Below are positions 1 to 8,288 of a stretch of DNA of 44,047 bases, piece by piece. The position numbers were made by a program, and so were the translations under genes. How positions within the stretch are numbered: position 1 is the first letter of the stretch; each line of letters begins with the position of its first letter. Below the pieces are notes generated by a model, which saw only the letters and a program-made list of their open reading frames with translations, ran no database searches and was not told where the DNA came from. Source of the stretch: Shewanella sairae (GTDB lineage: Bacteria > Pseudomonadota > Gammaproteobacteria > Enterobacterales > Shewanellaceae); assembly GCF_023283535.1 (NCBI RefSeq), contig NZ_JAKILT010000048.1:1-44047 (forward strand). The letters run 5' to 3'.

Positions 1-83
1 CCATGCCAACCGTTATAGCCCATCGAATCCACGTCGTGAAATGGAATTTCAACCTCCATTTCAGCATGTAAGATACCTTTCAT
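1..83 (-). pseudogene. Thioesterase start, copy 3, cut by window edge
   Basis: About 27 codons are visible, identical in DNA to copy 2, with a GAGGA ribosome site. It runs off the window, so this copy could be another truncated unit or the real full-length thioesterase gene (ApeK-type). Confidence 0.6.
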
Positions 84-217
84 TAGCAGAGTCCTCGACT
101 GATATCCTGATGATGTTCTACAAACAAACCGTTACCATGCCAACCGTTATAGCCCATCGAATCCACGTCGTGAAATGGAATTTCAACCTCCATTTCAGCA
201 TGTAAGATACCTTTCAT
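83..217 (-). pseudogene. Truncated APE thioesterase start, copy 2 (44-aa ORF)
   Basis: The protein is almost the same as copy 1: Asn replaces Ile before GWHG. Its start follows a GAGGG ribosome site by about 8 nt and overlaps the stop of copy 1 in TAATG. Its own stop overlaps the start of the next copy in the same way. Nearly all DNA differences from copy 1 are in third codon positions. Confidence 0.65.
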
Positions 218-351
218 TAGCAGAGCCCTCGACTGATATCCTGATGATGTTCTACAAACAAACCGTTACCATGCCAACCGATATAGCCCATAGAATCGAC
301 ATCGTGAAATGGAATTTCGACTTCCATTTCAGCATGTAAAATGCCTTTCAT
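217..351 (-). pseudogene. Truncated APE thioesterase start, copy 1 (44-aa ORF)
   Basis: This 44-residue ORF starts 15 bp after the ammonia-lyase stop and has an AAGGA ribosome site 9 nt before its ATG. It begins like the 4-hydroxybenzoyl-CoA thioesterase family of APE clusters (catalytic-Asp region PFHDVDSMGY, then IGWHGN). After WHGN, where the family usually has a Tyr and a long helix, it switches to GLFVEHHQDISRGLC and stops. The stop overlaps the next copy's ATG as TAATG. It is either a broken gene start or a short peptide translationally coupled to the next copy. It lacks most of the hot-dog fold and cannot be an active thioesterase on its own. Confidence 0.65.
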
Positions 352-366
352 TAAATAATGTCCTTA

Positions 367-1932
367 TTATTTTCCGCACACTTCCCAATAACCGCTTTGG
401 ATCTTGTCCACGGTTGAACGCAGTGTTTGCTCTAGGGGTCTGTCTTCGGTCAGTAGTTCAAAATCGGCTTCAACTTGAGCCAGCGTATTGGCCAAAGAAG
501 GGGTGATAGAGCTCTCGACTAACTCCTGTTGGGCGATGCGTAAGCGAATACCTTGAGACATGGCAAGTAACGCTGCGGCAGCAACTTGCTCAGTAAGCTG
601 TAATACGCGCATACAGTCGCGAGCAGAGATAGTCCCCATGCTGACCTTATCCTGGTTGTGGCATTCGGTAGAACGTGAAAATACACTGGCTGGCATAGTG
701 TTTTTCAGCGCTTCAGCTGTCCATGCCGATACACCGATTTGTACCGCTTTAAAGCCATGGTTAATCGCTTTACGGCTGCCCGTTGCACCAGACAAGTTTG
801 CGGGTAAGCCATTATTGAATTTTTGATCCATGACCAAAGCCATTTGGCGGTCGATAAGATCGGCAATATTGGCCACGGCATTTTTCATCGCGTCCATGGC
901 GAAGGCGATATGACCACCATAGAAGTGTCCGCCATGCAAAATGTGCTCGCCTTCGCCGTCAACAATCGGATTATCATTGGCGCTGTTAAGCTCAGTTTCA
1001 ATAAACTGACGCATAAATGGCAGTGCGTCCTGCAAAACCCCAATAACATGCGGCGCGCAGCGAATCGAATATCTGTCTTGCAGTCTGTCAGAATTACGCG
1101 GATGGATATGGTGATTTAAATCTTCACGGATCCACGCGGCGATCTGGTTTTGCCCTGGGTGAGGTTTGGCGGCAAACAAAATATCGTCAAAGTGGTTAGA
1201 GTTGCCTTTTAAGGTTAGCGATGCCATAGCGGTAATACGGCTAGCAAGGCGCGCCATGTACTGGGCACGGTCATAAGCCAAACAGGCAAGGGCGGTCATA
1301 ACCGCAGTACCGTTCATTAATGCTAGGCCTTCTTTTGGGCGTAGCTTAAGTGGCACGATATTTAGTTCTTTATACACATCACTCGTTGCGCGGCGCTCAC
1401 CTTGATAAATCACATCGCGCTCACCGATTAATACGGCAGCCAAGTAAGATAGCGGCGTTAAGTCACCACTTGCGCCAACAGAGCCTTCTTCTGGGATAAC
1501 GGGGGTAATATTAAGGTTTAGCAGGGTTTCTATGCGCTTCAGTAGCTCGTAAGTAACGCCAGACTTACCGACAGCTAGTGAACTCAGTCTGCACGCCATG
1601 ACTGCACGAGCTTGCATTGGCGATAGGATTTCTCCCATGCCGCAGCCATGAAAACGAGTCAAATGCAGTGGTAGTTCATGGACTAAATCTAAACCCACAG
1701 TAACAGTACAAGAGTCGCCGTAACCAGTAGTAACGCCATAAACCACACCTTCTTCCTTGAGCAGGCTGTCGATAAACAGCGCGCCTTTTTGGATATAGGT
1801 TTGGTATTCAGCGCTTTGATTTAGCTTTGCTGTTGCGCCTTTAGCTATAGCCACCACATCTTCAAGTGAAAGGCTGTTGTAGCCAAATTCAACGGTGTTT
1901 AGGTTAGCGTTTTGGGTTGTGTGTTGGATCAT
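367..1932 (-). CDS. Aromatic amino acid ammonia-lyase (HAL/TAL/PAL family) of APE cluster
   Basis: This 521-aa protein belongs to the MIO-dependent lyases that remove ammonia from an aromatic amino acid to give an aryl-acrylate. The Ala-Ser-Gly triad that forms the MIO cofactor is at residues 154-156 (GSVGASGDLTPLSYL). The catalytic-Tyr loop YGVTTGYG is at 65-72. The substrate-selectivity pair, normally Ser-His in histidine lyases and His-Leu in the Rhodobacter tyrosine lyase, is Phe94-His95 (RFHGCGMGE), so it is probably not a histidine lyase. Embedded in an APE operon, it plausibly supplies the coumaroyl or cinnamoyl starter for the pigment. Its ATG overlaps the upstream stop by 4 bp (ATGA). 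The exact substrate is inferred, not shown. Confidence 0.9.
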   Translation of the reverse strand: MIQHTTQNANLNTVEFGYNSLSLEDVVAIAKGATAKLNQSAEYQTYIQKGALFIDSLLKEEGVVYGVTTGYGDSCTVTVGLDLVHELPLHLTRFHGCGMGEILSPMQARAVMACRLSSLAVGKSGVTYELLKRIETLLNLNITPVIPEEGSVGASGDLTPLSYLAAVLIGERDVIYQGERRATSDVYKELNIVPLKLRPKEGLALMNGTAVMTALACLAYDRAQYMARLASRITAMASLTLKGNSNHFDDILFAAKPHPGQNQIAAWIREDLNHHIHPRNSDRLQDRYSIRCAPHVIGVLQDALPFMRQFIETELNSANDNPIVDGEGEHILHGGHFYGGHIAFAMDAMKNAVANIADLIDRQMALVMDQKFNNGLPANLSGATGSRKAINHGFKAVQIGVSAWTAEALKNTMPASVFSRSTECHNQDKVSMGTISARDCMRVLQLTEQVAAAALLAMSQGIRLRIAQQELVESSITPSLANTLAQVEADFELLTEDRPLEQTLRSTVDKIQSGYWEVCGK

Positions 1933-3686
1933 TTGCTTGATTGTCCTTTGGGATCACCCGTATTACTACTGCAATCACTGTTTTGTGCATTTTCGCGCTG
2001 GAACTCTTCGTCCTTGCGCCAAAAATCATAAAAATTAAACCATTGCAGCGGCTCGCTCAGCGCAAAGCGCTCTAAGCGGCTGCTAAATTCTTTAACGGCG
2101 AGTTCGAGCCGCTCACTTCGACCAGCTCTTGGGCCTTTTAAGGTGGTGGCAAAGTGTTCTAAATGTACGTGGTAGCGGCCATTTTGACGTAAACAGAACA
2201 TGGTATAAACTGGGCAGTCTAACAGGCCTGCCAGAATGAAAGGACCTTGTGGAAACGGTGCTTGCTTACCTAAAAAATCTTGATAAATCACTCTACCTGC
2301 GGTTTGGGATGAAGTTCTGTCACCCGCAATGACTACCAACTCACCATTTTCAATTTTTTGCTGCAGCAGCATAGAAGTGCTGGGACCTAATTCAGTCACC
2401 TGAATGAGGTTTAGCGCGCTATCTGGATTAAGCTGTTTTAGCACCTTGTTGAAATTTTCGGCATTTTCGGTAAGCACCATCACATTAACTTTTACTTTGC
2501 GCTGGTGGATTGAGATTGCCCGGCACAGCTCTAAGTTACCTAAATGAGAGACCAGTAATACCGCACCATTTCCCGCCGCGAGTTCATTGGCGAGCATCTC
2601 GCGATTAGGAAAGTCGACCTGTTCGAGTTTGATACGGTCGCACCAAGCGTCGATTCTATCGAGAGCGGCATTCCCAAAGGCAAAAAAGTGCTTTAGGCTG
2701 TCGCGCCAGCTAAGTGGCTCACCTAATTGCGGGTGATTAGGTTGCCTGGCTTTGACTTGGGTTAAAAACTGAGTCGATGCGGCTCTGGCGGTGGTGCCGG
2801 TTAAGAAGAAATAGACAATGACCGGATACATAATGGCGCGGCATAACCAATGACCGCCAAAACGGTAGCTTTCGGCTATCAGTTTTATGCCCCAATAACT
2901 GCCACGCTCAGTCATGCTCGACCAATGTTTATTTTGGTTTGAGCCTGCAAATGAGTGCTTAAGCTTGTAGAACAACTTTTTAGGTTGGCGCAGTAACATG
3001 CCAAAGAAGAGTTTGCTGTGCATTAAAGAAATGCGCAGGTTATCTCTTAGACCTTGAAAATGGCTAACGCCATCTTCCGGGTAAATCACTCGCGTTGGCA
3101 AGTGGATAACCTTAACGCCTTGCCAATAAAGGCGTACGAGCACTTCGATATCAAAGTCCATACGTTCGCCTAAGGCGTGGCTTAGAAACAGCTTTTCAGT
3201 GGCGGCAAGGGGGTAAATACGGAAGCCGCACATGGAGTCTTGGATATCAAAGCTTAAGGTTTCTATCCACACCCAAAAGTGGGTGATGTAACGGCCATAT
3301 AAACGCCCTTTAGGCACGGATTCATCGTATTGTGGTAACCCTGATATCAAGGCTTCTGGCTCCGATTCTGCTCGCTCAATCATCGCCGGAATATCACCTA
3401 AGTCATGCTGACCATCAGCATCAACTTGCAAAGCATGGGTAAAGCCGTCGGCATAAGCCGTACGTAGGCCTGTCATGACCGCCGCGCCTTTACCGCGATT
3501 AAACGGGTGGTGAAGCAAGGTCACCCAAGGGTATTTTTCTGCTAGCTCGATCAGTAAAAAGCGGGTTTCATCATCGCTACCATCGTTAACTAAGTAGCAA
3601 GGCAGCTCAAAACTCGCTAAGCGCTCAAGGGTTTTCTCGATAGCGCCGCGATGGTTATAGTTGGGGACAACGAGGGCAATACGCAT
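1929..3686 (-). CDS. apeJ: Glycosyltransferase family 2 / LpxL-like acyltransferase fusion (ApeJ-type)
   Basis: This 585-aa protein has two domains. Residues 1-230 are a GT2 domain like dolichyl-phosphate mannose synthases: nucleotide-binding VVPNYN near the start, VNDGSDD, and the metal-binding DADGQHD at 89-95. Residues about 265-565 resemble the LpxL/HtrB acyltransferases, with a membrane-associated stretch near 283-297 and the HX4E catalytic motif at His381-Glu386 (SHLGNLE). The same fusion occurs in APE clusters, where it is thought to attach the aryl-polyene to a glyco-lipid carrier at the inner membrane. The start overlaps the dehydratase stop (TAATG) and the end overlaps the ammonia-lyase start (ATGA), indicating tight coupling. 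Confidence 0.9.
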   Translation of the reverse strand: MRIALVVPNYNHRGAIEKTLERLASFELPCYLVNDGSDDETRFLLIELAEKYPWVTLLHHPFNRGKGAAVMTGLRTAYADGFTHALQVDADGQHDLGDIPAMIERAESEPEALISGLPQYDESVPKGRLYGRYITHFWVWIETLSFDIQDSMCGFRIYPLAATEKLFLSHALGERMDFDIEVLVRLYWQGVKVIHLPTRVIYPEDGVSHFQGLRDNLRISLMHSKLFFGMLLRQPKKLFYKLKHSFAGSNQNKHWSSMTERGSYWGIKLIAESYRFGGHWLCRAIMYPVIVYFFLTGTTARAASTQFLTQVKARQPNHPQLGEPLSWRDSLKHFFAFGNAALDRIDAWCDRIKLEQVDFPNREMLANELAAGNGAVLLVSHLGNLELCRAISIHQRKVKVNVMVLTENAENFNKVLKQLNPDSALNLIQVTELGPSTSMLLQQKIENGELVVIAGDRTSSQTAGRVIYQDFLGKQAPFPQGPFILAGLLDCPVYTMFCLRQNGRYHVHLEHFATTLKGPRAGRSERLELAVKEFSSRLERFALSEPLQWFNFYDFWRKDEEFQRENAQNSDCSSNTGDPKGQSSK

Positions 3687-4081
3687 TAGCTTGCGCCTGT
3701 TGTTTGGTCTGTGTCTAGCGCAGTATTTAACGCTGCATTTAAGGCTATGCGGCCTGAGGCGAAGCGTTTATCGCCATCGCTGTAGGCAAATACCAGTTTA
3801 GCTTTAGCAGCATTATGGCTAATGCTTAAATCAACTTGCGTGCCGGGCAGCATTAACTGCTGAAATTTGAGTACTTCCAACGTGGCGATATCTACGCCGT
3901 AGCCAAAATGCGCACAGCCAAGTTTTATCGCCCAATCCAGTTGGGTTACGCCGGGGAGCACAGGCTGTTCGGGAAAATGGCCGTTGAAATAATTAAGGTC
4001 AGCGGCGATATCCAGACGCCATGTGGCGCTATCTGTATCGCTGCTCTGGCTAATAATGGTTGGCAGAGTCGATATAATCAT
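3686..4081 (-). CDS. apeI: 3-hydroxyacyl-ACP dehydratase, hot-dog fold (ApeI-type)
   Basis: This 131-aa single-domain hot-dog protein is of the FabA/FabZ type. The signature NGHFPEQPVLPGVTQLDW contains the catalytic His35. In characterised APE systems ApeI pairs with ApeP to remove water from the growing 3-hydroxyacyl chain and create the conjugated double bonds. No ApeP homologue is in the window; in the usual order it would lie beyond the left edge. The gene overlaps the ligase stop by 4 bp upstream and the GT/AT start by 1 bp downstream. Confidence 0.9.
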   Translation of the reverse strand: MIISTLPTIISQSSDTDSATWRLDIAADLNYFNGHFPEQPVLPGVTQLDWAIKLGCAHFGYGVDIATLEVLKFQQLMLPGTQVDLSISHNAAKAKLVFAYSDGDKRFASGRIALNAALNTALDTDQTTGAS

Positions 4082-5457
4082 TTGCTTTTAAACTTATCGA
4101 TGTCGAATAGAGATAACATATTGGCGTGTACGCGCTTGCCTTGTGCGTTTACCGGCAAAGCGTCAGGGTAGCGCCAGCGCCTAGGTAAAGTGACTCGCTC
4201 AAATTGACTTAGAAGATGGTTTTTAAGCTGGTTATTTAACGCTAGCTTACCGTGTTGCTCCAATTGCTGTACGCCTTGTGCCGATAGCTCGATAGCTGCG
4301 CCAAGTTGCACACGTGGTTGCTCTAGCATTATGAGTGCTGCTTGAGCCACAAAAGGGTGGCTCTCAAGTAATGACTCCATTTGTACTAACGATAGACGCT
4401 TTTCTTCGACTTTAATAATGCGATCTAAGCGACCTTGCAATGAAAAAGTACCGTCAGTATTTAAGCTAATTTTGTCGTCACACTTTAACCACTCGTTATC
4501 TGGTAAATAGGGTGATTTAAGTAGCAGCGCACCATCTTCTTGGTTTTGCTCAATGGCGATCGATGCAAATGTTTGCCAGCTCGCATTTTTCTGATGTTGA
4601 CGGCGATAAGCGATGCCGCCGGTTTCTGTACTGCCAAAGACTTCAATAGGGGGCTGACCATAACAGTTTGCTACGGCTTTTGAGGCCTCAAAGCTTAGTG
4701 GGCCGCCAGAACTAAAAACTAGGCTCGGCGCACGTAGTTGGCGCTCGTTATCTAATGCATCAGGAAGTCGAGAAAGCTGAGCTGGGCTGCTGATTAAGCA
4801 TAGGTTTGGGAACAAATTAGCGTAGTAACTTAAGGTTTCTGGGTACTCGACTAAATCACTTAAAAATGGACGGCTAGCCGCCAAAGGCCAAAGCACTTTA
4901 AACAGCAAACCATAGATATGCTGGTGTGAAACCGTAGAAATAACGCTGCAATGGGGCAGGTGCTGAGCAAACGTGTGTTCAAGCACGCTGACTTCGGCAT
5001 CTAGTTGGTCAATGGATTTGGCCACGCGTTTAGGTTTACCGCTGCTGCCCGAGGTAAATAACACTAACTCGCCCCAATTATTGGTTTGCGGCCAAGTGCT
5101 AGCAGGTGGATTGAGATCTTTATCTAGGCGTATAAAGGCTTTACCTTCACAGATGGGCATATTGGCAATGATGCCATCGAACTCATGGGTTAACTCGCTT
5201 AATGTACCAGCTTGAGTATTAGCTGGCAGGATCACTTGTTTGCCAGCTAATAAGCCAGCACAAAGGCCGACAGCAAAAAGATCGCTGCTTTCACTGCTGA
5301 GTAGCCAACGTTGGGCTTCAGAATCAGTTAGTTGCTGATAAAGCTGGGCAACCTGCGCGGAAAATACCCCACCGGTGACGATATCGTGGTGATTAAAGCT
5401 GATTAACTGCTGCGTTGCAGGACCTTGGCGTAGCCAAGATTTTAGTAGATTCGTCAT
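4078..5457 (-). CDS. apeH: AMP-dependent acyl-activating ligase (ApeH-type)
   Basis: This is an ANL-superfamily adenylating enzyme. The phosphate-binding loop FTSGSSGKPKRVAKS is clear, as are the VFGSTETGG motif and the hinge region LQGRLDRIIKVEEKRL. It probably activates the aryl carboxylic acid made by the ammonia-lyase and loads it on an acyl carrier protein. An ATG at 5490 is possible, but 5457 is preferred: it gives a 4-bp ATGA overlap with the preceding stop, matching the spacing in the rest of the operon, and a product of about 459 aa. A longer start would overlap the previous gene by 37 bp. Confidence 0.88.
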   Translation of the reverse strand: MTNLLKSWLRQGPATQQLISFNHHDIVTGGVFSAQVAQLYQQLTDSEAQRWLLSSESSDLFAVGLCAGLLAGKQVILPANTQAGTLSELTHEFDGIIANMPICEGKAFIRLDKDLNPPASTWPQTNNWGELVLFTSGSSGKPKRVAKSIDQLDAEVSVLEHTFAQHLPHCSVISTVSHQHIYGLLFKVLWPLAASRPFLSDLVEYPETLSYYANLFPNLCLISSPAQLSRLPDALDNERQLRAPSLVFSSGGPLSFEASKAVANCYGQPPIEVFGSTETGGIAYRRQHQKNASWQTFASIAIEQNQEDGALLLKSPYLPDNEWLKCDDKISLNTDGTFSLQGRLDRIIKVEEKRLSLVQMESLLESHPFVAQAALIMLEQPRVQLGAAIELSAQGVQQLEQHGKLALNNQLKNHLLSQFERVTLPRRWRYPDALPVNAQGKRVHANMLSLFDIDKFKSK

Positions 5458-6002
5458 GACTTTTTTAACCAAATAGTTCGATATAACCATTCACCACCCA
5501 GTAACGATCCGATAAGCAGATACGCAATGAGCCCGTTGTAAAGCGTCCATATTTCGATACTGGTATAGAGCGCGGTATACAGCGCCATACAGCCATTAAA
5601 GATAAATAAGCCGCACCAAATCAAGGTCACTTTGTTGAGATAAGTAATCGCTTCATCTGGTAAATCAGGCTCTTTTAATCTGGCGAGCCTTTCAATCATG
5701 CTAGGACCTTGTTTTAGCGAGTAGCCAAAAAGTGCCAGCATGGTTAAGTTAATCACCACCGGGTAATACAATAACCATTCGTTTTGTTTGGCGATAAAGC
5801 TACCAGCGGTGAGAGCAATTCCTACAACAATGGGCAGCATCAAGGCTTTTACTTGCTGCTTTTGTATCAGCAGGCGTATGACTAAAATGGCGCATAATGC
5901 TAATGCTATGCTGCCCGCAGGCAAATAGTGCAAACCAAAGTAAACTGCCAGTGGATAGGTGATAACCACTAAGCTTGTCACTATTTGCAGAAACAGCCGC
6001 AT
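5454..6002 (-). CDS. Small APE-cluster integral membrane protein (COG4648-like)
   Basis: This 182-aa hydrophobic protein has about five or six membrane segments, for example around 1-25, 28-48, 50-68, 77-95, 125-145 and 150-172, and few charged loops. The gene lies between the acyl carrier proteins and the acyl ligase, the position of ApeG in described APE clusters. Its biochemical role is unknown. It could help anchor or export the lipid-linked pigment. Start and stop overlap the neighbours by 1 and 4 bp. Confidence 0.82.
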   Translation of the reverse strand: MRLFLQIVTSLVVITYPLAVYFGLHYLPAGSIALALCAILVIRLLIQKQQVKALMLPIVVGIALTAGSFIAKQNEWLLYYPVVINLTMLALFGYSLKQGPSMIERLARLKEPDLPDEAITYLNKVTLIWCGLFIFNGCMALYTALYTSIEIWTLYNGLIAYLLIGSLLGGEWLYRTIWLKKS

Positions 6003-6250
6003 TAGTCTTTAACTAAGCCTTCAATTGCAGACACTACATCATCAACGGTTCTTACCGCTTTGAATTCTTCTGGCTTAATCTTTTTACCTGTCATTTGCTG
6101 CAGTTTGATCACCAGATCAACCGCATCAATGCTATCGAGATCGAGCTCTTCATACAATGAAGCGTCTAGAGTGATATCGTCTGCGTCAATTTCAAACTCA
6201 TCAACTAAAATCTGCGTTAGCATTTCTAGGATCTGTTCACGACTTTGCAT
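6002..6250 (-). CDS. apeF: Acyl carrier protein 2 of APE cluster
   Basis: This is an 82-aa acyl carrier protein with Ser40 in ELDLDSIDAVDL as the 4'-phosphopantetheine attachment site. It is acidic and helical, as expected. It carries the aryl starter or growing polyene chain between ligase, ketosynthases, reductase and dehydratase. The ATG lies 8 bp after the other acyl carrier protein gene, with AGGAGG just ahead of it. The stop overlaps the membrane-protein start as TAATG. The name follows the operon order of characterised clusters. Confidence 0.92.
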   Translation of the reverse strand: MQSREQILEMLTQILVDEFEIDADDITLDASLYEELDLDSIDAVDLVIKLQQMTGKKIKPEEFKAVRTVDDVVSAIEGLVKD

Positions 6251-6258
6251 ACTTCCTC

Positions 6259-6513
6259 CTAGGCGCGCTGCGACTCAATAAAGCTGACTAGGCTAGCAAC
6301 GCTATAGAAGTGCTGCTTTGTTGCTTCAGAGTTAGCTTCAATTTTTACATCAAATTGCTTCTTGATTGCTAAGCCTAGCTCTAAAGCGTCGATAGAGTCG
6401 AGACCTAGACCATCGCCAAATAGCGCGGCATCAGAATCGATATCATCAATACTAACGTCTTCAAGATCCAGACAGCCGATGATCAGTTGTTTTATTTCGT
6501 TATCTAAGCTCAT
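6259..6513 (-). CDS. apeE: Acyl carrier protein 1 of APE cluster
   Basis: This is an 84-aa acyl carrier protein with Ser40 in GLGLDSIDALEL as the phosphopantetheine site. Two different acyl carrier proteins in tandem are typical of APE clusters and suggest division of labour between starter loading and extension. The ATG overlaps the acyltransferase stop by 4 bp. Confidence 0.92.
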   Translation of the reverse strand: MSLDNEIKQLIIGCLDLEDVSIDDIDSDAALFGDGLGLDSIDALELGLAIKKQFDVKIEANSEATKQHFYSVASLVSFIESQRA

Positions 6514-7328
6514 AAGTATCTATCTAATTGTTGTTTATAATAGTTTTCTAAGTCACGAGTCAGTTTTCGTGCCATTTTGGCATCGCCACCGGCTTCGGCA
6601 TCATAGCGTAAATGGTGCTGGGTTTCGCCTATTTCTACATGCATACCAATTGTTCGCCTTGGCAGTTGATACCACTTTTGCTGCTTACTAAAACCCACTG
6701 TATTAGTTTTTAAAAAAACCGGCAATAAGTCGCTTTGAGTGCGCAGAGTGATATTGGCGGCTCCACGGGCAAAGTCATTAATTTTTTCGCCTATAACGGT
6801 ACGGGTACCTTCAGGGAAGATAATTAAATTGGTGCCGCGATCAAGCACTGCTTTGCAATCTTTTAGTAATAATTCGGCGCCGCGATTAGGAATGTAACCT
6901 GCACATGACACCACGCCGCGTAAAAATGGATTACGCCAAAGCCCTTGCTTAACAATACAACCGGCATTAGGCATTAAACTAATTAACACTACTACATCGA
7001 CCAAGGTTGGATGATTGGCTGTAACTATCATGCCTTTGGCGTTGCTAAGGCGGCTTAAGTCATCAACGCTGACATTAATCAGCCCTACCCAAGTCATCAT
7101 GCGCACAAAGCCTTTAAACATAATATGCACGGCGCGTTGTACTCGCTGTATACGTTGTTGAGTTGTACCTGGCCAAAACCTTAGAATAGGCAAAATTGTT
7201 AATGAACTCAGTAAACCACCTAGACCAAATGCCATGTAGCAAGCTGTGCCTCCGATCCAACGCGGAACGTAGGCTAGCCCAGTAAGTTTAGGTGCTATAG
7301 GCTGAGGGTGTGGCGCTCGGTTAGTCAC
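6510..7328 (-). CDS. apeD: PlsC-like 1-acylglycerol-3-phosphate acyltransferase (ApeD-type)
   Basis: This 272-aa acyltransferase has the HX4D catalytic motif NHPTLVD (His106, Asp111) and the substrate-phosphate motif FPEGTRT. An N-terminal membrane segment lies around residues 28-50. Enzymes of this family move an acyl group from ACP or CoA to a glycerophosphate-type acceptor. In APE clusters ApeD is proposed to help move chains to the lipid anchor. The start overlaps the KS-like gene by 8 bp. Confidence 0.88.
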   Translation of the reverse strand: MTNRAPHPQPIAPKLTGLAYVPRWIGGTACYMAFGLGGLLSSLTILPILRFWPGTTQQRIQRVQRAVHIMFKGFVRMMTWVGLINVSVDDLSRLSNAKGMIVTANHPTLVDVVVLISLMPNAGCIVKQGLWRNPFLRGVVSCAGYIPNRGAELLLKDCKAVLDRGTNLIIFPEGTRTVIGEKINDFARGAANITLRTQSDLLPVFLKTNTVGFSKQQKWYQLPRRTIGMHVEIGETQHHLRYDAEAGGDAKMARKLTRDLENYYKQQLDRYL

Positions 7329-8046
7329 AAGTCAGCTCCCAGTGCCAACCCGATAAGATGCCGCTGATATTGCGCTTATTGGCAATACAAGCTAATAACT
7401 CACCATAGTTTAGTGGGTATTGGTGCTGGTTCGATATGGGCGTGAGTCTCAGGCTGGCAATGGCTTGCTTTGAATCATTTGCTGGTGAGAGCATAAATGC
7501 GATGGCGATTGGCCACTCAGGCTCGGAGCTAAATTGGCGATAAACTTGTGGCACAGGTTCGTCGGCATAGACTAATAAAAGCGGTTCAGGGTCGGCATGC
7601 AGCTGGCCGTAAGCTTCGATAAAGGCTTGAGAAAGCGTATTTTTGCCGGCAGCAATTGAAGTCGAAGCAGCTCGATTGTCATTGAAAATACTGAAGATAC
7701 CACTCGCAGTGTTGTGCACCGATTGGCTAAAGCCAGTCGGAGAGAGTGGCGATTCATCGACGATATCGTTTAGCAAGCCTATAGTGCGGTTTATTTCACC
7801 ATGTTGGGAAGCGAAAATGCTACGGCATTGGGCTGCAGGACTGCATTGATGCACGGCTTCTAGTATGATTTTGGTTAGTTTGCTTAGGCGTCTACGTTGC
7901 ATCGCAGGCACATGAGCAAGCTTTGGCGTTGTGCTTACTTGCTCAGCTTCTGCTGAGTTTTTTGCAGGCCAATTTTGCCAATCCTCGGCTTGTTGGTGCT
8001 GCGGCGACCATGCGCCCCACGAAAGAATGCTGAACTTCAAATGCAT
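7321..8046 (-). CDS. apeC: Beta-ketoacyl synthase-like protein, chain-length-factor type (ApeC-type)
   Basis: This 241-aa protein matches the short ketoacyl-synthase N-terminal-like family (SILSWGAWSPQ at the start; FSQSVHNTASGIFSIF; ASTSIAAGKNT). It is much shorter than a true ketosynthase of about 400 aa. No Cys sits in the expected active-site context: the SVHNTASG and ASTSIAAG stretches lack it. ApeC-type proteins are described as inactive partners that pair with ApeO. It is the first visible gene of the operon. A purine-rich AGAGG lies only about 2 nt before the ATG, so the exact start is less sure. Confidence 0.85.
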   Translation of the reverse strand: MHLKFSILSWGAWSPQHQQAEDWQNWPAKNSAEAEQVSTTPKLAHVPAMQRRRLSKLTKIILEAVHQCSPAAQCRSIFASQHGEINRTIGLLNDIVDESPLSPTGFSQSVHNTASGIFSIFNDNRAASTSIAAGKNTLSQAFIEAYGQLHADPEPLLLVYADEPVPQVYRQFSSEPEWPIAIAFMLSPANDSKQAIASLRLTPISNQHQYPLNYGELLACIANKRNISGILSGWHWELTCD

Positions 8047-8288
8047 TGCCTCTGTTACGAATTTCCCTTCGTATTGCCTGACTAATGGAAAGCTCTTTTG
8101 GTTTATACCGCTGACGCAGTATTTGGAGCCAAATAAAAGCTGAAATTGATGACATTATTCTACATCAAAAAACTTAGCTGCCATAAGTCCTTTTACGATA
8201 CAGGTGTCATTTAAAGGTAAGAGGTATGTTGGATATAAAAAGAGCCCTAAACATTAGGGCTCTTTTTAAGTGCGGGATGTTTGAGTAT
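8047..8288. other. Intergenic region before the APE operon
   Basis: This holds the leader of the APE operon, which is read left from 8046, and the terminator at 8237-8267. A TAGAAT that could be a -10 box lies on the minus strand near 8159-8164, but no good -35 sits at the right distance, so no promoter is claimed. Short ORFs on both strands here have no recognisable content. Confidence 0.5.
8237..8267. terminator. Bidirectional rho-independent terminator
   Basis: A 14-bp stem (AAAAAGAGCCCTAA paired with TTAGGGCTCTTTTT) has a 3-nt loop and a U-run on either strand. It lies after the DUF3014 gene on the minus strand and shields the APE operon start from read-through. Confidence 0.85.

Larger units (their letters stand above)
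1..351 (-). repeat. 134-bp tandem array of thioesterase gene starts
   Basis: Three copies lie head to tail and the leftmost is cut by the window edge. Start codons on the minus strand are at 351, 217 and 83, exactly 134 bp apart. Each unit has about 83 bp coding for the N-terminus of a hot-dog thioesterase (IPFHDVDSMGY then GWHGN) and about 51 bp of junction and leader. The junction is the same in both complete units apart from GAGGA versus GAGGG. The thioesterase parts of the two left copies are identical; the copy next to the ammonia-lyase differs from them at about eight bases, seven of them synonymous. The number of further copies, and whether a full thioesterase gene follows, cannot be seen. 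Confidence 0.93.

Noticed and set aside
7943..8155. Short ORF upstream of the APE operon
   Set aside because: It overlaps the KS-like gene in another frame, has no ribosome site and no recognisable motif.
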